Source: Bacillota bacterium (lineage in GTDB: Bacteria; Bacillota; Clostridia; Christensenellales; Aristaeellaceae). Taken from it: 64,000 bases of DNA. The DNA lies in NCBI GenBank assembly GCA_023436585.1, contig JAEZIN010000006.1, forward strand, positions 404,060-468,059, given 5' to 3'. Positions 1-8,900 of the stretch are shown piece after piece. Made by a program: the position numbers and the translations under genes. Below the pieces are notes generated by a model that searched no databases, was not told the origin of the DNA, and saw only the letters and a program-made list of their open reading frames with translations. Position 1 is the first letter of the stretch; every line of letters starts with the position of its first letter.

Positions 1-82
1 TTACGCCGAAGCCGTCGTTCATCAGTTGGCTGATTAACCTGGAAGCGTCCTCGTCCTGTACAATGGCCACGATCAGTTTCAT
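1..82 (-). CDS. darA: Cyclic-di-AMP receptor DarA family, N-terminal fragment
   Basis: Only the first 27 codons are present; the gene continues off the left edge. The start ATG is at 82 and is preceded on the minus strand by a GGAGGTAG-type ribosome binding site. The readable start (MKLIVAIVQDEDASRL) fits the DUF970/PII-like family, whose Bacillus member DarA begins in nearly the same way. These small trimeric proteins bind c-di-AMP, the messenger for osmotic and cell-wall homeostasis in Bacillota. The assignment rests on the N-terminus alone, so it is good but not certain. Confidence 0.75.
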   Translation of the reverse strand, partial: MKLIVAIVQDEDASRLISQLMNDGFGV

Positions 83-178
83 GAAACTACCTCCTTTCGG
101 ATCGAATTTTTAGATGTTTGTGCCATCTTATGTTCAGTATACAACAAACAGAAGGAAAAATCAAATCAGGGACCCGAA

Positions 179-868
179 TCAAGCTTCCTGCAAAAAGCGT
201 TTTACCAGGCGTACCGAGTTTTCGGCGGCATGTTTCACAAATTGCATGAAATCCACGTCGGAGCCGCCGTCCGCGTTGTCGGATATGGCCCGTACAATGG
301 CGCACGGAACGCCGTTTACATGGCATACATGGGCTACCGCGCCGCCCTCCATTTCGCAGCAGAGGGCATGAAACTGCTCCCGCACGCGGTCTCTGCGCGA
401 AGCGTCATGCAAGAACTGATCGCCAGTGGCAATCCCGCCTAAGGCGCCCTTGATATCCGGCAGCGCCGAGAGGGCGCGGCGGAGCTTATCCTGAAGCATG
501 TCATCCAGCAACAACTGAATTCTATTGACACCGGAGATGAAACCGGGCGGGTCGCCCAGGGGCGTTGTGTCCATGTCGTGCTGTACGGCGTATGTGCCAA
601 CCACTACATCGCCAATGTTTATCGTGTCGCTCAGCGACCCGGCTACGCCCAGGTTCAGCACCGCTTCGGGTTGAAACCGCTGTATCATTGCCTGGGTACA
701 CATCGCGGCGTTCACCTTGCCAGGCCCGCATACACACAGCACCGCCTCACGGCCCCACAGCAGGCCGGTTTGGAATTCCATACCGCCAATATGCATGGTT
801 TGACCGTTTTCAAGCGCCGCCGCTATGAGTTCCATTTCCACCCTCATGGCACTGATCAAACCAAGCAT
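179..868 (-). CDS. mtnN: 5'-methylthioadenosine/S-adenosylhomocysteine nucleosidase
   Basis: This 229-residue protein has the usual length of the MTA/SAH nucleosidase (Pfs) family. It opens with LISAMRVEMELI, which carries the conserved catalytic Glu. It then has the NLGVAGSL stretch, the CEMEGGAVAHVC substrate-binding segment and the ISDNADGG motif with the catalytic Asp. The enzyme cleaves adenine from methylthioadenosine and S-adenosylhomocysteine in the methyl cycle and in methionine salvage. It follows its own good promoter and stands alone. It precedes darA on the same strand, about 95 bp away, so the two could be co-transcribed. Confidence 0.93.
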   Translation of the reverse strand: MLGLISAMRVEMELIAAALENGQTMHIGGMEFQTGLLWGREAVLCVCGPGKVNAAMCTQAMIQRFQPEAVLNLGVAGSLSDTINIGDVVVGTYAVQHDMDTTPLGDPPGFISGVNRIQLLLDDMLQDKLRRALSALPDIKGALGGIATGDQFLHDASRRDRVREQFHALCCEMEGGAVAHVCHVNGVPCAIVRAISDNADGGSDVDFMQFVKHAAENSVRLVKRFLQEA

Positions 869-903
869 GCCTTGTTCCTCCGAAGCGCACAGTTATTTTT
901 TCC

Positions 904-933
904 ATTATAATGGGATTGCGCATAGCCTGTCAA
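904..933 (-). promoter_or_regulatory. Sigma-A-type promoter of mtnN
   Basis: On the minus strand, TTGACA (928-933) is followed after 18 bp by TATAAT (904-909), about 35 bp before the mtnN start codon. Both hexamers match the vegetative consensus exactly; the spacer is 1 bp longer than ideal. Confidence 0.7.
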
Positions 934-1018
934 CCGCGGGTGTTGCGTAAAAATTTTCGATTTTTCAAAATCAAACCCTTGAATTTCCCCTTATGCCATG
1001 ATATGATAATTCGCGTGG

Positions 1019-1047
1019 TTGACAAGCGCTTGCGCTGGCCATGATAG
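1019..1047 (+). promoter_or_regulatory. Possible promoter of tRNA-Ala
   Basis: TTGACA (1019-1024), a 17-bp spacer and TGATAG (1042-1047) lie about 80 bp upstream of the tRNA gene. The -35 is perfect but the -10 matches poorly, so this is a weak call. Confidence 0.35.
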
Positions 1048-1126
1048 CCGGCGATAAAGTGCCGCTTCCAAAGCGGTCGGCATTCTTCGTACATGGCCTT
1101 GAGGCGCCGGTCAACACTACATATAT

Positions 1127-1202
1127 GGGGCATTAGCACAGTTGGTAGCGCGCAACGTTCGCATCGTTGAGGTCAGGGGTTCGAATCCCCTATGCTCCAC
1201 CA
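1127..1202 (+). tRNA. tRNA-Ala (anticodon CGC)
   Basis: The 76-nt sequence folds into a full cloverleaf. The acceptor stem GGGGCAT pairs with ATGCTCC and includes the G3-U70 wobble that is the identity mark of alanine tRNA. The anticodon stem CAACG/CGTTG encloses loop TTCGCAT with anticodon CGC, which reads GCG. The T arm AGGGG-TTCGAAT-CCCCT is canonical and the terminal CCA is encoded. The D stem has one A-C mismatch. A rho-independent terminator follows directly. Confidence 0.95.
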
Positions 1203-1203
1203 T

Positions 1204-1243
1204 AAAAAAGCCAGCAAGCTCAAGTGTTTGCTGGCTTTTTTAT
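1204..1243 (+). terminator. Rho-independent terminator after tRNA-Ala
   Basis: AAAAAAGCCAGCAA pairs with TTTGCTGGCTTTTTT around a short loop and ends in a T run, immediately after the tRNA CCA end. Confidence 0.85.
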
Positions 1244-1349
1244 AAGGCTTGCACCACAGCAGGGATGATTAGCCTTGTTCATGAAGCTCCTCTAAGTGCA
1301 AGAAAAAAACTGTGGAGTACAGCGAGTCTTTACCAAATTAAACTCAGAA

Positions 1350-2477
1350 TTAATCAAGGATAGTCACGTATCTTGTCATCAAAAACCCACGAATGTCTTT
1401 CACTTCTATTTCGCACCATTCTTCGTTATTCTGGATGAGCGTGACTTCAGTACCGGTTTTGAACTCACCGATCTTACGGCTGCCGCCATCGGCCTCTAGG
1501 CGAATATTGATGGTGGTGCCTCCGCTCACTTTTCCATTATAGCTGATCACACCCTTGACCTCTGTCTCAGCAGCTACGCCGTGGAATTTCAGGCAATCGG
1601 TTAGTATATAGCCGTTGGTGTTTTTGTAATTGATCATGCTGTAGGTTTCGCCGTATTCCAATACGCTCACCAGCACGCCCGCCTTACACTGCTTAAGGAT
1701 ATCGGCATTGTCGGAGGCCGATTTGCGAAGGCTCGCCTTCCCGGTCCTAGGTGTGTAGATAATAGCCAGCTTTTTATCCTCCGGCACATCCTTGCCAAAG
1801 TTCAACTCAGCCGTGGACACCTCCATGGTTGTGCCCTGATAGGACACCTTGGATGTATGGGTGCCTAACTCTTTCACCGTGACTACACCATTGTCATTTG
1901 AGAAAGCATTTCCCAATTGTCCCTTCCGATCGCTCGTCACCTCCCTGGAGGTTTCCATGTTCGGGTCTTTCACAGGCAGCGGTGTTGCATCAGGCTGCGG
2001 CTGCTCCACATGGATTGTGGAAGAACCAGTGATGGTGGAATAGGAGCGGTTTGGGAATAGTTTTTTGAGAAGTCGGAGCAGGGCATCAGGATCCTTAACC
2101 ACTGCTTCTGGCACATCTCCACATGAGCCGTCGTCGAAGTAGATGACCGTATATGCGCCAACGACTTTGTTCTTCTCCACCCATGCCTCACAGAGACTGC
2201 CGTCTTTTAGGTATGCGATCTGCCACATATTCAAGTCATAATCAAACTGTCCTGTTTTCACATAGGTCCCGACAGGAAGCGAACCGATTTCTTTCATTTG
2301 CACTGAGAGACTGGTATCTGATGCGTTGGGGGCACGCTCGATGGCATACAGTGTTGCCGTACCATATGTTTTCGCGCGGCATTCCTGATCCCATTCTTCC
2401 TGGGACATTGCCAAAGCATTACCATTGAGTAAGATGAATACCGCAAACAACAGCGCAAGAATACGATGCACTTTCAT
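1350..2477 (-). CDS. Secreted bacterial SH3-domain protein
   Basis: The start chosen is ATG 2477, preceded by GGGGGGTGATT and opening a typical signal peptide (MKVHRILALLFAVFILLNG, cut near NALA). The 375-residue product has two C-terminal SH3-like (SH3b/SH3_3) modules. One holds ASLRKSASDNADILKQ and YGETYSMINYKNTNGYI; the other holds INIRLEADGGSRKIGEF and WCEIEVKDIRGFL. The middle is rich in charged and Pro/Thr residues. SH3b domains usually bind cell-wall peptides. No catalytic domain is visible, so a wall-attached or sensing role is inferred. A sigma-A promoter lies upstream. Confidence 0.75.
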   Translation of the reverse strand: MKVHRILALLFAVFILLNGNALAMSQEEWDQECRAKTYGTATLYAIERAPNASDTSLSVQMKEIGSLPVGTYVKTGQFDYDLNMWQIAYLKDGSLCEAWVEKNKVVGAYTVIYFDDGSCGDVPEAVVKDPDALLRLLKKLFPNRSYSTITGSSTIHVEQPQPDATPLPVKDPNMETSREVTSDRKGQLGNAFSNDNGVVTVKELGTHTSKVSYQGTTMEVSTAELNFGKDVPEDKKLAIIYTPRTGKASLRKSASDNADILKQCKAGVLVSVLEYGETYSMINYKNTNGYILTDCLKFHGVAAETEVKGVISYNGKVSGGTTINIRLEADGGSRKIGEFKTGTEVTLIQNNEEWCEIEVKDIRGFLMTRYVTILD

Positions 2478-2537
2478 ATAATCACCCCCCAAGAATTTTG
2501 CCCAGTTTTTTAACATCCATGTAATCATTTTGAAATA

Positions 2538-2566
2538 AATATAGCATAAGTGGTAAATGATGTCAA
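2538..2566 (-). promoter_or_regulatory. Sigma-A-type promoter of the SH3-domain gene
   Basis: On the minus strand, TTGACA (2561-2566), a 17-bp spacer and TATATT (2538-2543) lie about 60 bp before the chosen start codon. The rest of the gap between 2478 and 2800 holds no gene I can support. Confidence 0.7.
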
Positions 2567-2800
2567 GTATTCTCATAGAAATGGCACATCGTGCCCCCCG
2601 GTGCGCCTATGAAGGAATAGCCGTATCTCCGGGCTATTTAAATGCTTGCACCATTACCGCTCCATCTTTTCCCCACCTTGGCCCAGCATGGCCTAGCTAT
2701 CAGTAACAAATAGAAGCAGCTCAAGGTAGACCCTTATTTTCAGTACTTTAATCAAGTTGCAACATAGAATGTAATTGCAATCCTGAAAGGAGATGATCCA

Positions 2801-3370
2801 ATGGAGGACCTTACATTTACAGTTGCCATATTGCCTGGTGCAGGAGTAGTGATTCCACCACCACCACAAACCTGCAGCGGACAGTTTTATACGATACAGC
2901 CCGGCAATACGATTTTTAGCATTGCCCGAAACTTCTCGGTAACAGTAGAAGCGCTTCTTGCGGCCAACCCACAAATTGCAAACGCAAATGTGATCTATGT
3001 AGGACAAGTGCTGTGCATCCCTGCTGCCCCGCCCTCTGCATGCAATCTTCGTGTTCTTACACTCAGCTTCCTTACAGAAGCCGGACAAGCGCTGCCAATC
3101 GTGAACGGTGCAGTTCAGCTTGCGGCCAGAGTCATTGTCCGGGCTACATTCAACCTTCCGGTTTCGCAAGCCTACTTCTTCCTGGAACCTACAGGTACGG
3201 AAACCTGTGAACTTGCAAGACTCATCGGTGTTGATTGCCCAAGTGCCGTCACCGGCGTAGCGGAGATACTTTGGCTGGTGCCTGCAGGAACACTGGGCCG
3301 CGTTTATGTGGTAGCCTGCCTCGATAGCTGCTGTGCAAGATCACAGGACGTGCTTGTTTTCCGATCCTAG
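2801..3370 (+). CDS. LysM-domain protein without a signal peptide
   Basis: This 189-residue protein starts after a strong AAGGAGATGATCCA site. Residues about 29-74 form one LysM module (FYTIQPGNTIFSIARNFSV, then LLAANPQ and YVGQVLCIP) flanked by cysteines. The remainder, about 110 residues, is hydrophobic with seven cysteines and no family I recognise. LysM binds N-acetylglucosamine chains in peptidoglycan. There is no export signal. In spore-formers, leaderless LysM proteins such as SafA sit in the coat, deposited from the mother cell, so a spore-envelope role is a reasonable inference, not shown here. Confidence 0.75.
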   Translation: MEDLTFTVAILPGAGVVIPPPPQTCSGQFYTIQPGNTIFSIARNFSVTVEALLAANPQIANANVIYVGQVLCIPAAPPSACNLRVLTLSFLTEAGQALPIVNGAVQLAARVIVRATFNLPVSQAYFFLEPTGTETCELARLIGVDCPSAVTGVAEILWLVPAGTLGRVYVVACLDSCCARSQDVLVFRS

Positions 3371-3397
3371 AGATTAGGTTTCCCATGCAAAACAGTT

Positions 3398-3433
3398 CCT
3401 CAAAAATCCAGCCATATGGCTGGATTTTTGAGG
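3398..3433. terminator. Bidirectional terminator between convergent genes
   Basis: A perfect 36-bp palindrome has arms CCTCAAAAATCCAGCCAT and its complement. It lies between the LysM gene and the ligD end, with A/T runs within both arms, so it can terminate transcription from either side. Confidence 0.8.
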
Positions 3434-3509
3434 TAATGAAGGAATATTGTTGATAAAGATAAATGCGTGCTATTTATGCATGCTATCTCGATGGTGGCTT
3501 CATAAGGCA

Positions 3510-5945
3510 TCATTTCAACAACTGATGGTTCTGAAAAAAACCTTTCCAGGGGTCATTGCCGCGAACCCTTTGTAGTGCGTCTGGCAACGTGACCCCATCA
3601 GGTGCGATTACATCAAGCTCATCCCAAAGTATGGGCATGGATACCCGAGCCTTTTTTCGTGCCCGAATGGAATAAGGCGCGATGCTTGTGGCGCCTCTTC
3701 CATTTCTGATCCAATCGATGAAAATTTTGTTTGTCCGGTTGGCCTTTCGGACATTGCTTGTATAGCGGTCAGGCCACTTTTGCTCCATCACCTGTGCCAC
3801 GCGTTTTGCAAAATCATGAAATGCATCCCAGGAGACGGAAGGCTCAAGGGGCACAACCACATGATACCCTTTCCCGCCGCTGGTTTTGAGATACGATATG
3901 AGCGATAGCTCGTCCAAAATACTCTTGATATCTCTCACGCCCTGGCGCACCGTTTGTAAGTCCATTCCCTCATCCGGGTCCAGATCAAAGACCATAATGT
4001 CGGGCTTCTCAAGGTTTTCAACGCGGCTTCCCCAGGTGTGGAACTCCAGCGTACCCATTTGCGCTTCGGACAAAAGTCCATACTCGTTTTCAATATAGAA
4101 ATAATCCTCCACTTCTCCCCCGCTGGTGGGGACCGGCAGGATGACGATTCCTTTGCTGTCCGGACCGGGATGCTTTTTATAGAAGCAGGACTGGGATACT
4201 CCCTTGGGACAGCGCACAATGCTTAATACCCTGTGGCTTACATAGGGCAGCATCCGCTCCGAAACCTTCGCATAATACCGAACCACGTCTTCCTTTGTGA
4301 TTTGAGGGTCTTCAAATATCACCTTATCGGGGCTTGAGATTTTGACTCCCTCAATGATGACGGCTTCACGGTTTGCCTGCATAGACTTCCCTGGTTCCAT
4401 ATCGTCTAACCGGCGCTGCGTTTTTTCAGCGGTTTCCTTCTTGATAGTTTTGGGTTCCTTATCCATCCGCAAGCCCTTGAAGCTTGCCTGCCTTAAAAGA
4501 TGCTCCTCAGTCCATTCGGCAAATTTGACTTCCGCCACAAGTTCCGGTTCCAGCCAGGTGATTTTTTCACCCGGCCTGGGTTTTGGAGCAGACTGAAAGG
4601 GCGGCTCCGTCCGCTTTATGTTTTGAAATTTATCTTCAAGCGTTTTCCTGTCCAGTTCGTTCAAACCGGTGCCCGCACGCCCGGCATAAACAAAATCTTC
4701 CTCCGCGTAAAAACCAAGTAGAAGTGAGCTTACCCCACTTTCTCTTTTATCGGTTAGTGTATAGCCTCCAATGACAAACTCCTGCCGTTTGCCGCATTTC
4801 AGCTTGATCCAATCGCCGTTTCTTGTTCCCGAGTAGACAGAATTGGCTTTTTTGCCAATAATCCCTTCCATGTTAGATTCACAGGCCGCCAGGAGACTCT
4901 CTTTCCCGTTCCCCCTGACATGCTTGCTGTAGTAAATATTGATCGGCGCATCCTTTATCAGCGTTTCCAGTATGTCTTTTCTTTCAATCAGAGGATGTAC
5001 CCTCAAGTCTTTTCCATCCAAGGCCAGTAAATCAAAAACGATGTATGTGAGATTTTTGTCCGCCGGATTTCGCATATAGTCTTGAAGCGCCTGGAAATCC
5101 GTTTTGCCCTGGGCATCCGTAATCACCATTTCGCCATCCAAGATCATAGCTCTTCCGGCCGCCCAGTCGGTAAGGGAAGCTGCCACGGCATGAAACCTTT
5201 GCGTATAGTCATTGCCGTTTCTGGTGATAAGCCGTGCGATGTTAGCCTCTATGTAGGCCAGAATCCTATAGCCGTCGTATTTCAGCTCAAAGAGCCAATC
5301 CTCCCCCTCCGGAACTTCGGTGACAAGCTTGGCCAGCTGCACGTTAACATGGTCCATGGGGTTTCTTGCTGCTTTGTCATCTTCTCCTTTTTCAATTTCC
5401 GGCATGGTGCGTCCGGTACGGATGCTGGTGGTGAATTCGGAAATTCCATTGGTATCCTTTATGTACTCGTCCTTCTCTTTCAGTAAAAGCCAGTTGCTTT
5501 TATTCTCGCCTTCTTTTGCTTTCAGCCGCACCAGCGCCCATTTACCTTTGAGCCTTCTGCCTTCTAGCACAAGCTTAAGCACGCCTTCGCGGAGTCCATT
5601 TTCCACATCGGCCTGCGGTTCCCAATATCCTTCATCCCAGAGCATCACCGTGCCGCCACCGTACTCCCCTTTGGGTATGGTCCCCTCAAAATTCCGATAT
5701 TCCAGGGGGTGATCCTCCACCTGAACGGCGAGCCGCTTGTCACGGGTGTCATAGGAAGGCCCCTTGGGCACCGCCCAGCTTAACAGCGCGCCCTCCCATT
5801 CCAGGCGGAAATCGTAGTGGTCCCTGCTGGCCATATGGTGTTGAACGACAAAAGCAAGGTGCCCCTGGGGCGCTGCCGCTTCCCCTTGCGGCTCCAGGGT
5901 TCTTTCGAAATTTCTTTTTTGGTTATATACATGAAGGTTTTGCAT
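3510..5945 (-). CDS. ligD: Multifunctional NHEJ DNA ligase LigD (PE-Lig-Pol)
   Basis: The 811-residue protein carries all three LigD activities. Residues about 25-160 are the 3'-phosphoesterase (HHMASRDHYDFRLE, with His, Asp and Arg ligands). Residues about 200-480 are the ATP-dependent ligase, with nucleotidylation Lys222 in ELKYDGYR, then ILDGEMVI and a C-terminal OB fold. Residues about 530-800 are the primase-like polymerase, with the metal pair in VFDLDPDEG (Asp654 and Asp656). The enzyme cleans, fills and seals double-strand breaks held by Ku. It starts 5 bp after the ku stop codon. The domain order is the Pseudomonas type, not the Bacillus Lig-Pol type. Confidence 0.96.
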   Translation of the reverse strand: MQNLHVYNQKRNFERTLEPQGEAAAPQGHLAFVVQHHMASRDHYDFRLEWEGALLSWAVPKGPSYDTRDKRLAVQVEDHPLEYRNFEGTIPKGEYGGGTVMLWDEGYWEPQADVENGLREGVLKLVLEGRRLKGKWALVRLKAKEGENKSNWLLLKEKDEYIKDTNGISEFTTSIRTGRTMPEIEKGEDDKAARNPMDHVNVQLAKLVTEVPEGEDWLFELKYDGYRILAYIEANIARLITRNGNDYTQRFHAVAASLTDWAAGRAMILDGEMVITDAQGKTDFQALQDYMRNPADKNLTYIVFDLLALDGKDLRVHPLIERKDILETLIKDAPINIYYSKHVRGNGKESLLAACESNMEGIIGKKANSVYSGTRNGDWIKLKCGKRQEFVIGGYTLTDKRESGVSSLLLGFYAEEDFVYAGRAGTGLNELDRKTLEDKFQNIKRTEPPFQSAPKPRPGEKITWLEPELVAEVKFAEWTEEHLLRQASFKGLRMDKEPKTIKKETAEKTQRRLDDMEPGKSMQANREAVIIEGVKISSPDKVIFEDPQITKEDVVRYYAKVSERMLPYVSHRVLSIVRCPKGVSQSCFYKKHPGPDSKGIVILPVPTSGGEVEDYFYIENEYGLLSEAQMGTLEFHTWGSRVENLEKPDIMVFDLDPDEGMDLQTVRQGVRDIKSILDELSLISYLKTSGGKGYHVVVPLEPSVSWDAFHDFAKRVAQVMEQKWPDRYTSNVRKANRTNKIFIDWIRNGRGATSIAPYSIRARKKARVSMPILWDELDVIAPDGVTLPDALQRVRGNDPWKGFFQNHQLLK

Positions 5946-5950
5946 ACGCG

Positions 5951-6724
5951 TTATGCCGGCTGTTTCTCTCTGTTGGCCTTCTCCACACTGGCTTTGAGGG
6001 CCTCCATAAGATCGATGATTTTACCGGGCTGCTGGGTTTCCGCGGCAGCAACTTCCTTGCCGGAGATTTTGCTTTCAATGAGCTCGCGAAGCTTCGACTG
6101 ATATTCGTCTTTGTATTTCGATGGATCGAACGGTGTATCCATCGAATTGATCAGCATCTTCGCCATATTCAGTTCCGGCTCCGCGACTTCGGGCTTATTG
6201 TAATGCTTTTGAAGCTCCTTGATTTCATCGGCGTAGAGCATGGTGGAGATTAGAATGCAGTCCTCCCGCGGGATAATCGCCATCAGCGTATCCTTTGTAC
6301 CCATGACGGTCTTTCCAATGGCGATCTTTTGCTCTGCCATCAGCGCGGAACGGAGCAGCTCGAAGGCCTTTTCACCTCCCGCCTCGGGGGCAGCCTGGTA
6401 GGTTTTGTCATAGTAAACGGGGGATATTTGATTCAGTTGGGCAAAATGGAGTATCTGTATGGATTTCTCTTTTTCCGTTTTTATTTTCTCGATTTCATCA
6501 TCTGTAACAACGACATATTTATCCTTATCGTATTCGAAACCTTTCACAATATCTTCCGTCGTAATCTCCTTGCCGCAGTGGGCGCAGGTCTTCTTGTAGC
6601 GGATGCGGCTGTTGTCTTCCTTGTGCAGCTGATTGAAATGGATATCATTGTCCTGCGTCGCCGTGTACATCGCGATGGGAATTGCAACCATACCGAAAGT
6701 AATCACCGATTTGCGGGATATCAT
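5951..6724 (-). CDS. ku: Ku protein for non-homologous end joining
   Basis: ATG 6724 is preceded by TTGGAGGTG and opens the typical bacterial Ku start (MISRKSVITFGMVAIPIAMY). The 257-residue product has the Ku core, including the HFNQLHKEDNSRIRYKK segment and the C-x2-C pair in CAHCGKEI. It ends in a Lys/Glu-rich tail that in other Ku proteins contacts LigD. Ku forms a ring on DNA ends and recruits the ligase. The gene is the first of a two-gene operon with ligD. Bacterial Ku/LigD repair is most used in stationary phase and germinating spores, which fits a spore-former. Confidence 0.95.
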   Translation of the reverse strand: MISRKSVITFGMVAIPIAMYTATQDNDIHFNQLHKEDNSRIRYKKTCAHCGKEITTEDIVKGFEYDKDKYVVVTDDEIEKIKTEKEKSIQILHFAQLNQISPVYYDKTYQAAPEAGGEKAFELLRSALMAEQKIAIGKTVMGTKDTLMAIIPREDCILISTMLYADEIKELQKHYNKPEVAEPELNMAKMLINSMDTPFDPSKYKDEYQSKLRELIESKISGKEVAAAETQQPGKIIDLMEALKASVEKANREKQPA

Positions 6725-6850
6725 GATGCAAACACCTCCAATGGTAGTATTTCCGGTTGAATGATAAGTATCCTTGACATATGGCAAGCTCCAGGGCTAT
6801 TATCCTACATATAATGCACTGTATTGAGCCTATAGTCGGGGGTATGTATC

Positions 6851-7699
6851 ATGGATGAATGCGAACGGATCATAAACGGCCTGATAGGCCTTGAAAAAAA
6901 GGACGATCAAATAAAAGCGGGAATCCTCATAGGCTCAAGGGCAAGAACCGACCGCCCCGCCGATGAATATTCGGATGTTGACATCATTCTGCTGGTGGAA
7001 GACATCGATTTTTTTATACAGACGGACGAGTGGCTGAAGGACCTTGGCAAGTATCATATATCCTTTGTTGAGAATACGGTGGCGGGCGGAAAAGAGCGCC
7101 GCGTATTGTTTGATCAGGCAATGGACGCGGACTTTCTTTTTTTGCGTGCCGGTAACGTGGGGAGAATTGAAAAGGACGCAAGCGTCCAGGATATCGTTTC
7201 AAGATCATACCGGATTCTGTTTGACAAAATCGGATTCGGTACCGTATTGCGTAATATGGCGTCAGCCAAAGAAATTTACATGCCGCCTTCGGAAACAGGT
7301 TTCACCAATATCATCTGCAATTTTTGGTTTCATTCGGTTTGGGCCGCGAAAAAAGCTTTGCGCGGCGAGCTGTGGGTCGCCAAAAACTGCGTGGACGGCT
7401 ATATGAAAAGTCTGCTTCTCCAAATGACGGAAATCCACGCCCATGCCGTTCACGGCCGGGAGTATGATACATGGCATAATGGGAGATTCCTGGAAAAGTG
7501 GGCAGAGCCATGGATCATAGAGAGGCTTCCCGGCATATTTTCCGATTACTCAGTGCAGGGGATATTGAGTGCCCTTGTATGCACCATGGATTTGTTCCGG
7601 CAATTGACCACTGAAGCGGCGGAATTACTGAACTATCAGTATCCCAATGAACAGGCTGAATATGCCGCCAGTTATTTGAAAAGTGTGATGCGTCCGTAG
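6851..7699 (+). CDS. ANT(6)-family aminoglycoside adenylyltransferase-like protein
   Basis: This 282-residue protein has the nucleotidyltransferase motif GSRAR followed about 13 residues later by DVDIILL. It also has the WFHSVWAAKKALRGELWVAKNCVDGYMK region typical of streptomycin 6-adenylyltransferases (split here as WFHSVWAAKKALR and ELWVAKNCVDGYMK). Family members transfer AMP to the 6-hydroxyl of streptomycin. Chromosomal homologues are common in Clostridia and many have no tested resistance role. It is divergent from ku across a short gap, with a GGGGGT ribosome site 8 bp before ATG. The real substrate is unknown. Confidence 0.85.
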   Translation: MDECERIINGLIGLEKKDDQIKAGILIGSRARTDRPADEYSDVDIILLVEDIDFFIQTDEWLKDLGKYHISFVENTVAGGKERRVLFDQAMDADFLFLRAGNVGRIEKDASVQDIVSRSYRILFDKIGFGTVLRNMASAKEIYMPPSETGFTNIICNFWFHSVWAAKKALRGELWVAKNCVDGYMKSLLLQMTEIHAHAVHGREYDTWHNGRFLEKWAEPWIIERLPGIFSDYSVQGILSALVCTMDLFRQLTTEAAELLNYQYPNEQAEYAASYLKSVMRP

Positions 7700-7727
7700 G
7701 AATATCATTGCCGTACCCTGGCGATCC

Positions 7728-8651
7728 TTACTGCTCGCGCGCAAGCCGCCACAGCCTCATCGTCAGGCACCGCAGGCTTCCGCCGCCGGCCAAGAGTGCG
7801 TCAGGGTGGAAATGGATGAATCTAACTCCTTCCTGCTCCAACAGACGGATCGAGTTGGAAGAAAGCGATATGTCATAGTTGAACAGTATACCTTGATCCA
7901 ATGGAACAAAGGAACAACCCCAATGAATTTGCTCCTGATCGGATACGGGAAAAAGATCCACTCCGCACTCTTTCATCCATTCTCTGATGTCAATGGATGT
8001 GCTTTTTTGTTTTGTGATGAAATATGTCTGAAGAAAAGCAGGAGGATAATACACCATCAACCGGTCGGTGACACGGTTCAGAACCATATCCGGGTGCATG
8101 AACCTTCTTTCCTGCGGTATGGACGCATAGATGACCTCTTCAAAATATCTCAAAATATAGTCAGTAAATCTTTTAATGGAATGTTTGCTGTGCCGTTCCG
8201 TGTCGGCAATGAACACAGTCTTGGGCGATAACAGCAGGCAGCCTTCAAATTCCTCGCCCTCCTCCGGTTCGTAAAGAGCCGGTATACCCAAGCTTTCCAG
8301 CGCTTCCCGCACCACGATCTCTTCGTGACAGCGGCCCCTTGAGGACATTTTCGAAATAATGGCGCCTTGGGAACTGATTACAGCCGTATCATGAAGATAG
8401 GCCAGGTTCGGCAGCCGTTCCATCAGTTCCCTGTTTCTGTTTACATGATCGGACAGATGATGCACCGCAACGCCATGACTGGTCAGAAGCTTTTCGTAGG
8501 CAGCATGCTCCTGCAGATATTTATCCACATCGGGTACTTTGTCAAACAAAAAGAACGCCCGATTGTCTTCCGTTATCTTGGGCAATGACATTTCAGGACG
8601 ATGCAGCATAACGGTTTTCAGCCGGCCAAAGTTTTCTATCCCGTAATTCAT
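7728..8651 (-). CDS. Arginine deiminase/amidinotransferase-family protein
   Basis: ATG 8651, after GGAAGGATATT, starts a 307-residue protein of the guanidino-group-modifying superfamily. It shows an early VMLHRPE motif, YLHDTAV (the usual Arg-Asp region), the His segment IHWGCSF, and the C-terminal cysteine motif GGGSLRCLTM with the nucleophile. Arginine deiminases are usually about 400 residues and have His-x-Asp at the His segment; here the Asp position is Gly. No carbamate kinase or ornithine carbamoyltransferase lies nearby, so a full arginine deiminase pathway is not supported. A DDAH-like or amidinotransferase reaction is possible. Confidence 0.75.
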   Translation of the reverse strand: MNYGIENFGRLKTVMLHRPEMSLPKITEDNRAFFLFDKVPDVDKYLQEHAAYEKLLTSHGVAVHHLSDHVNRNRELMERLPNLAYLHDTAVISSQGAIISKMSSRGRCHEEIVVREALESLGIPALYEPEEGEEFEGCLLLSPKTVFIADTERHSKHSIKRFTDYILRYFEEVIYASIPQERRFMHPDMVLNRVTDRLMVYYPPAFLQTYFITKQKSTSIDIREWMKECGVDLFPVSDQEQIHWGCSFVPLDQGILFNYDISLSSNSIRLLEQEGVRFIHFHPDALLAGGGSLRCLTMRLWRLAREQ

Positions 8652-8828
8652 GATAATATCCTTCCGGCTGAATAGCGTTTGGGCCAAAAAACACCTCTGT
8701 ATAGATATCCGGGTCACCGGGAATTCAGCCTTACCATGCATTATGCCGGTTTTCACAGTGGCTTAGCTTAACAAGTTCTGGCTGCAAAACACCTGCAGCC
8801 GGGATAAAGCTTCTGCAAAAACAGCTGC

Positions 8829-8863
8829 CAAAAAGCAGGCCCGCCTTTACAAACGGACCTGCT
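8829..8863 (-). terminator. Terminator of the first beta-propeller gene
   Basis: On the minus strand, AGCAGGTCCG and CGGGCCTGCT form a hairpin followed by TTTTTGG, just after the stop codon at 8901. Confidence 0.75.
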
Positions 8864-8900
8864 AGAATCATCAGCATGCAATTTTCTCTTGGCAAAGTTA

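Noticed and set aside
3510..6724. Ku-LigD, MrfAB and HelD as parts of a phage defence island
   Set aside because: Each has a well-known housekeeping repair or transcription role, they are far apart, and no defence effector, restriction or toxin gene accompanies them.
7728..8651. Calling the gene arcA of an arginine deiminase pathway
   Set aside because: The His-x-Asp motif is changed, the protein is short, and arcB, arcC and arcD are absent nearby.
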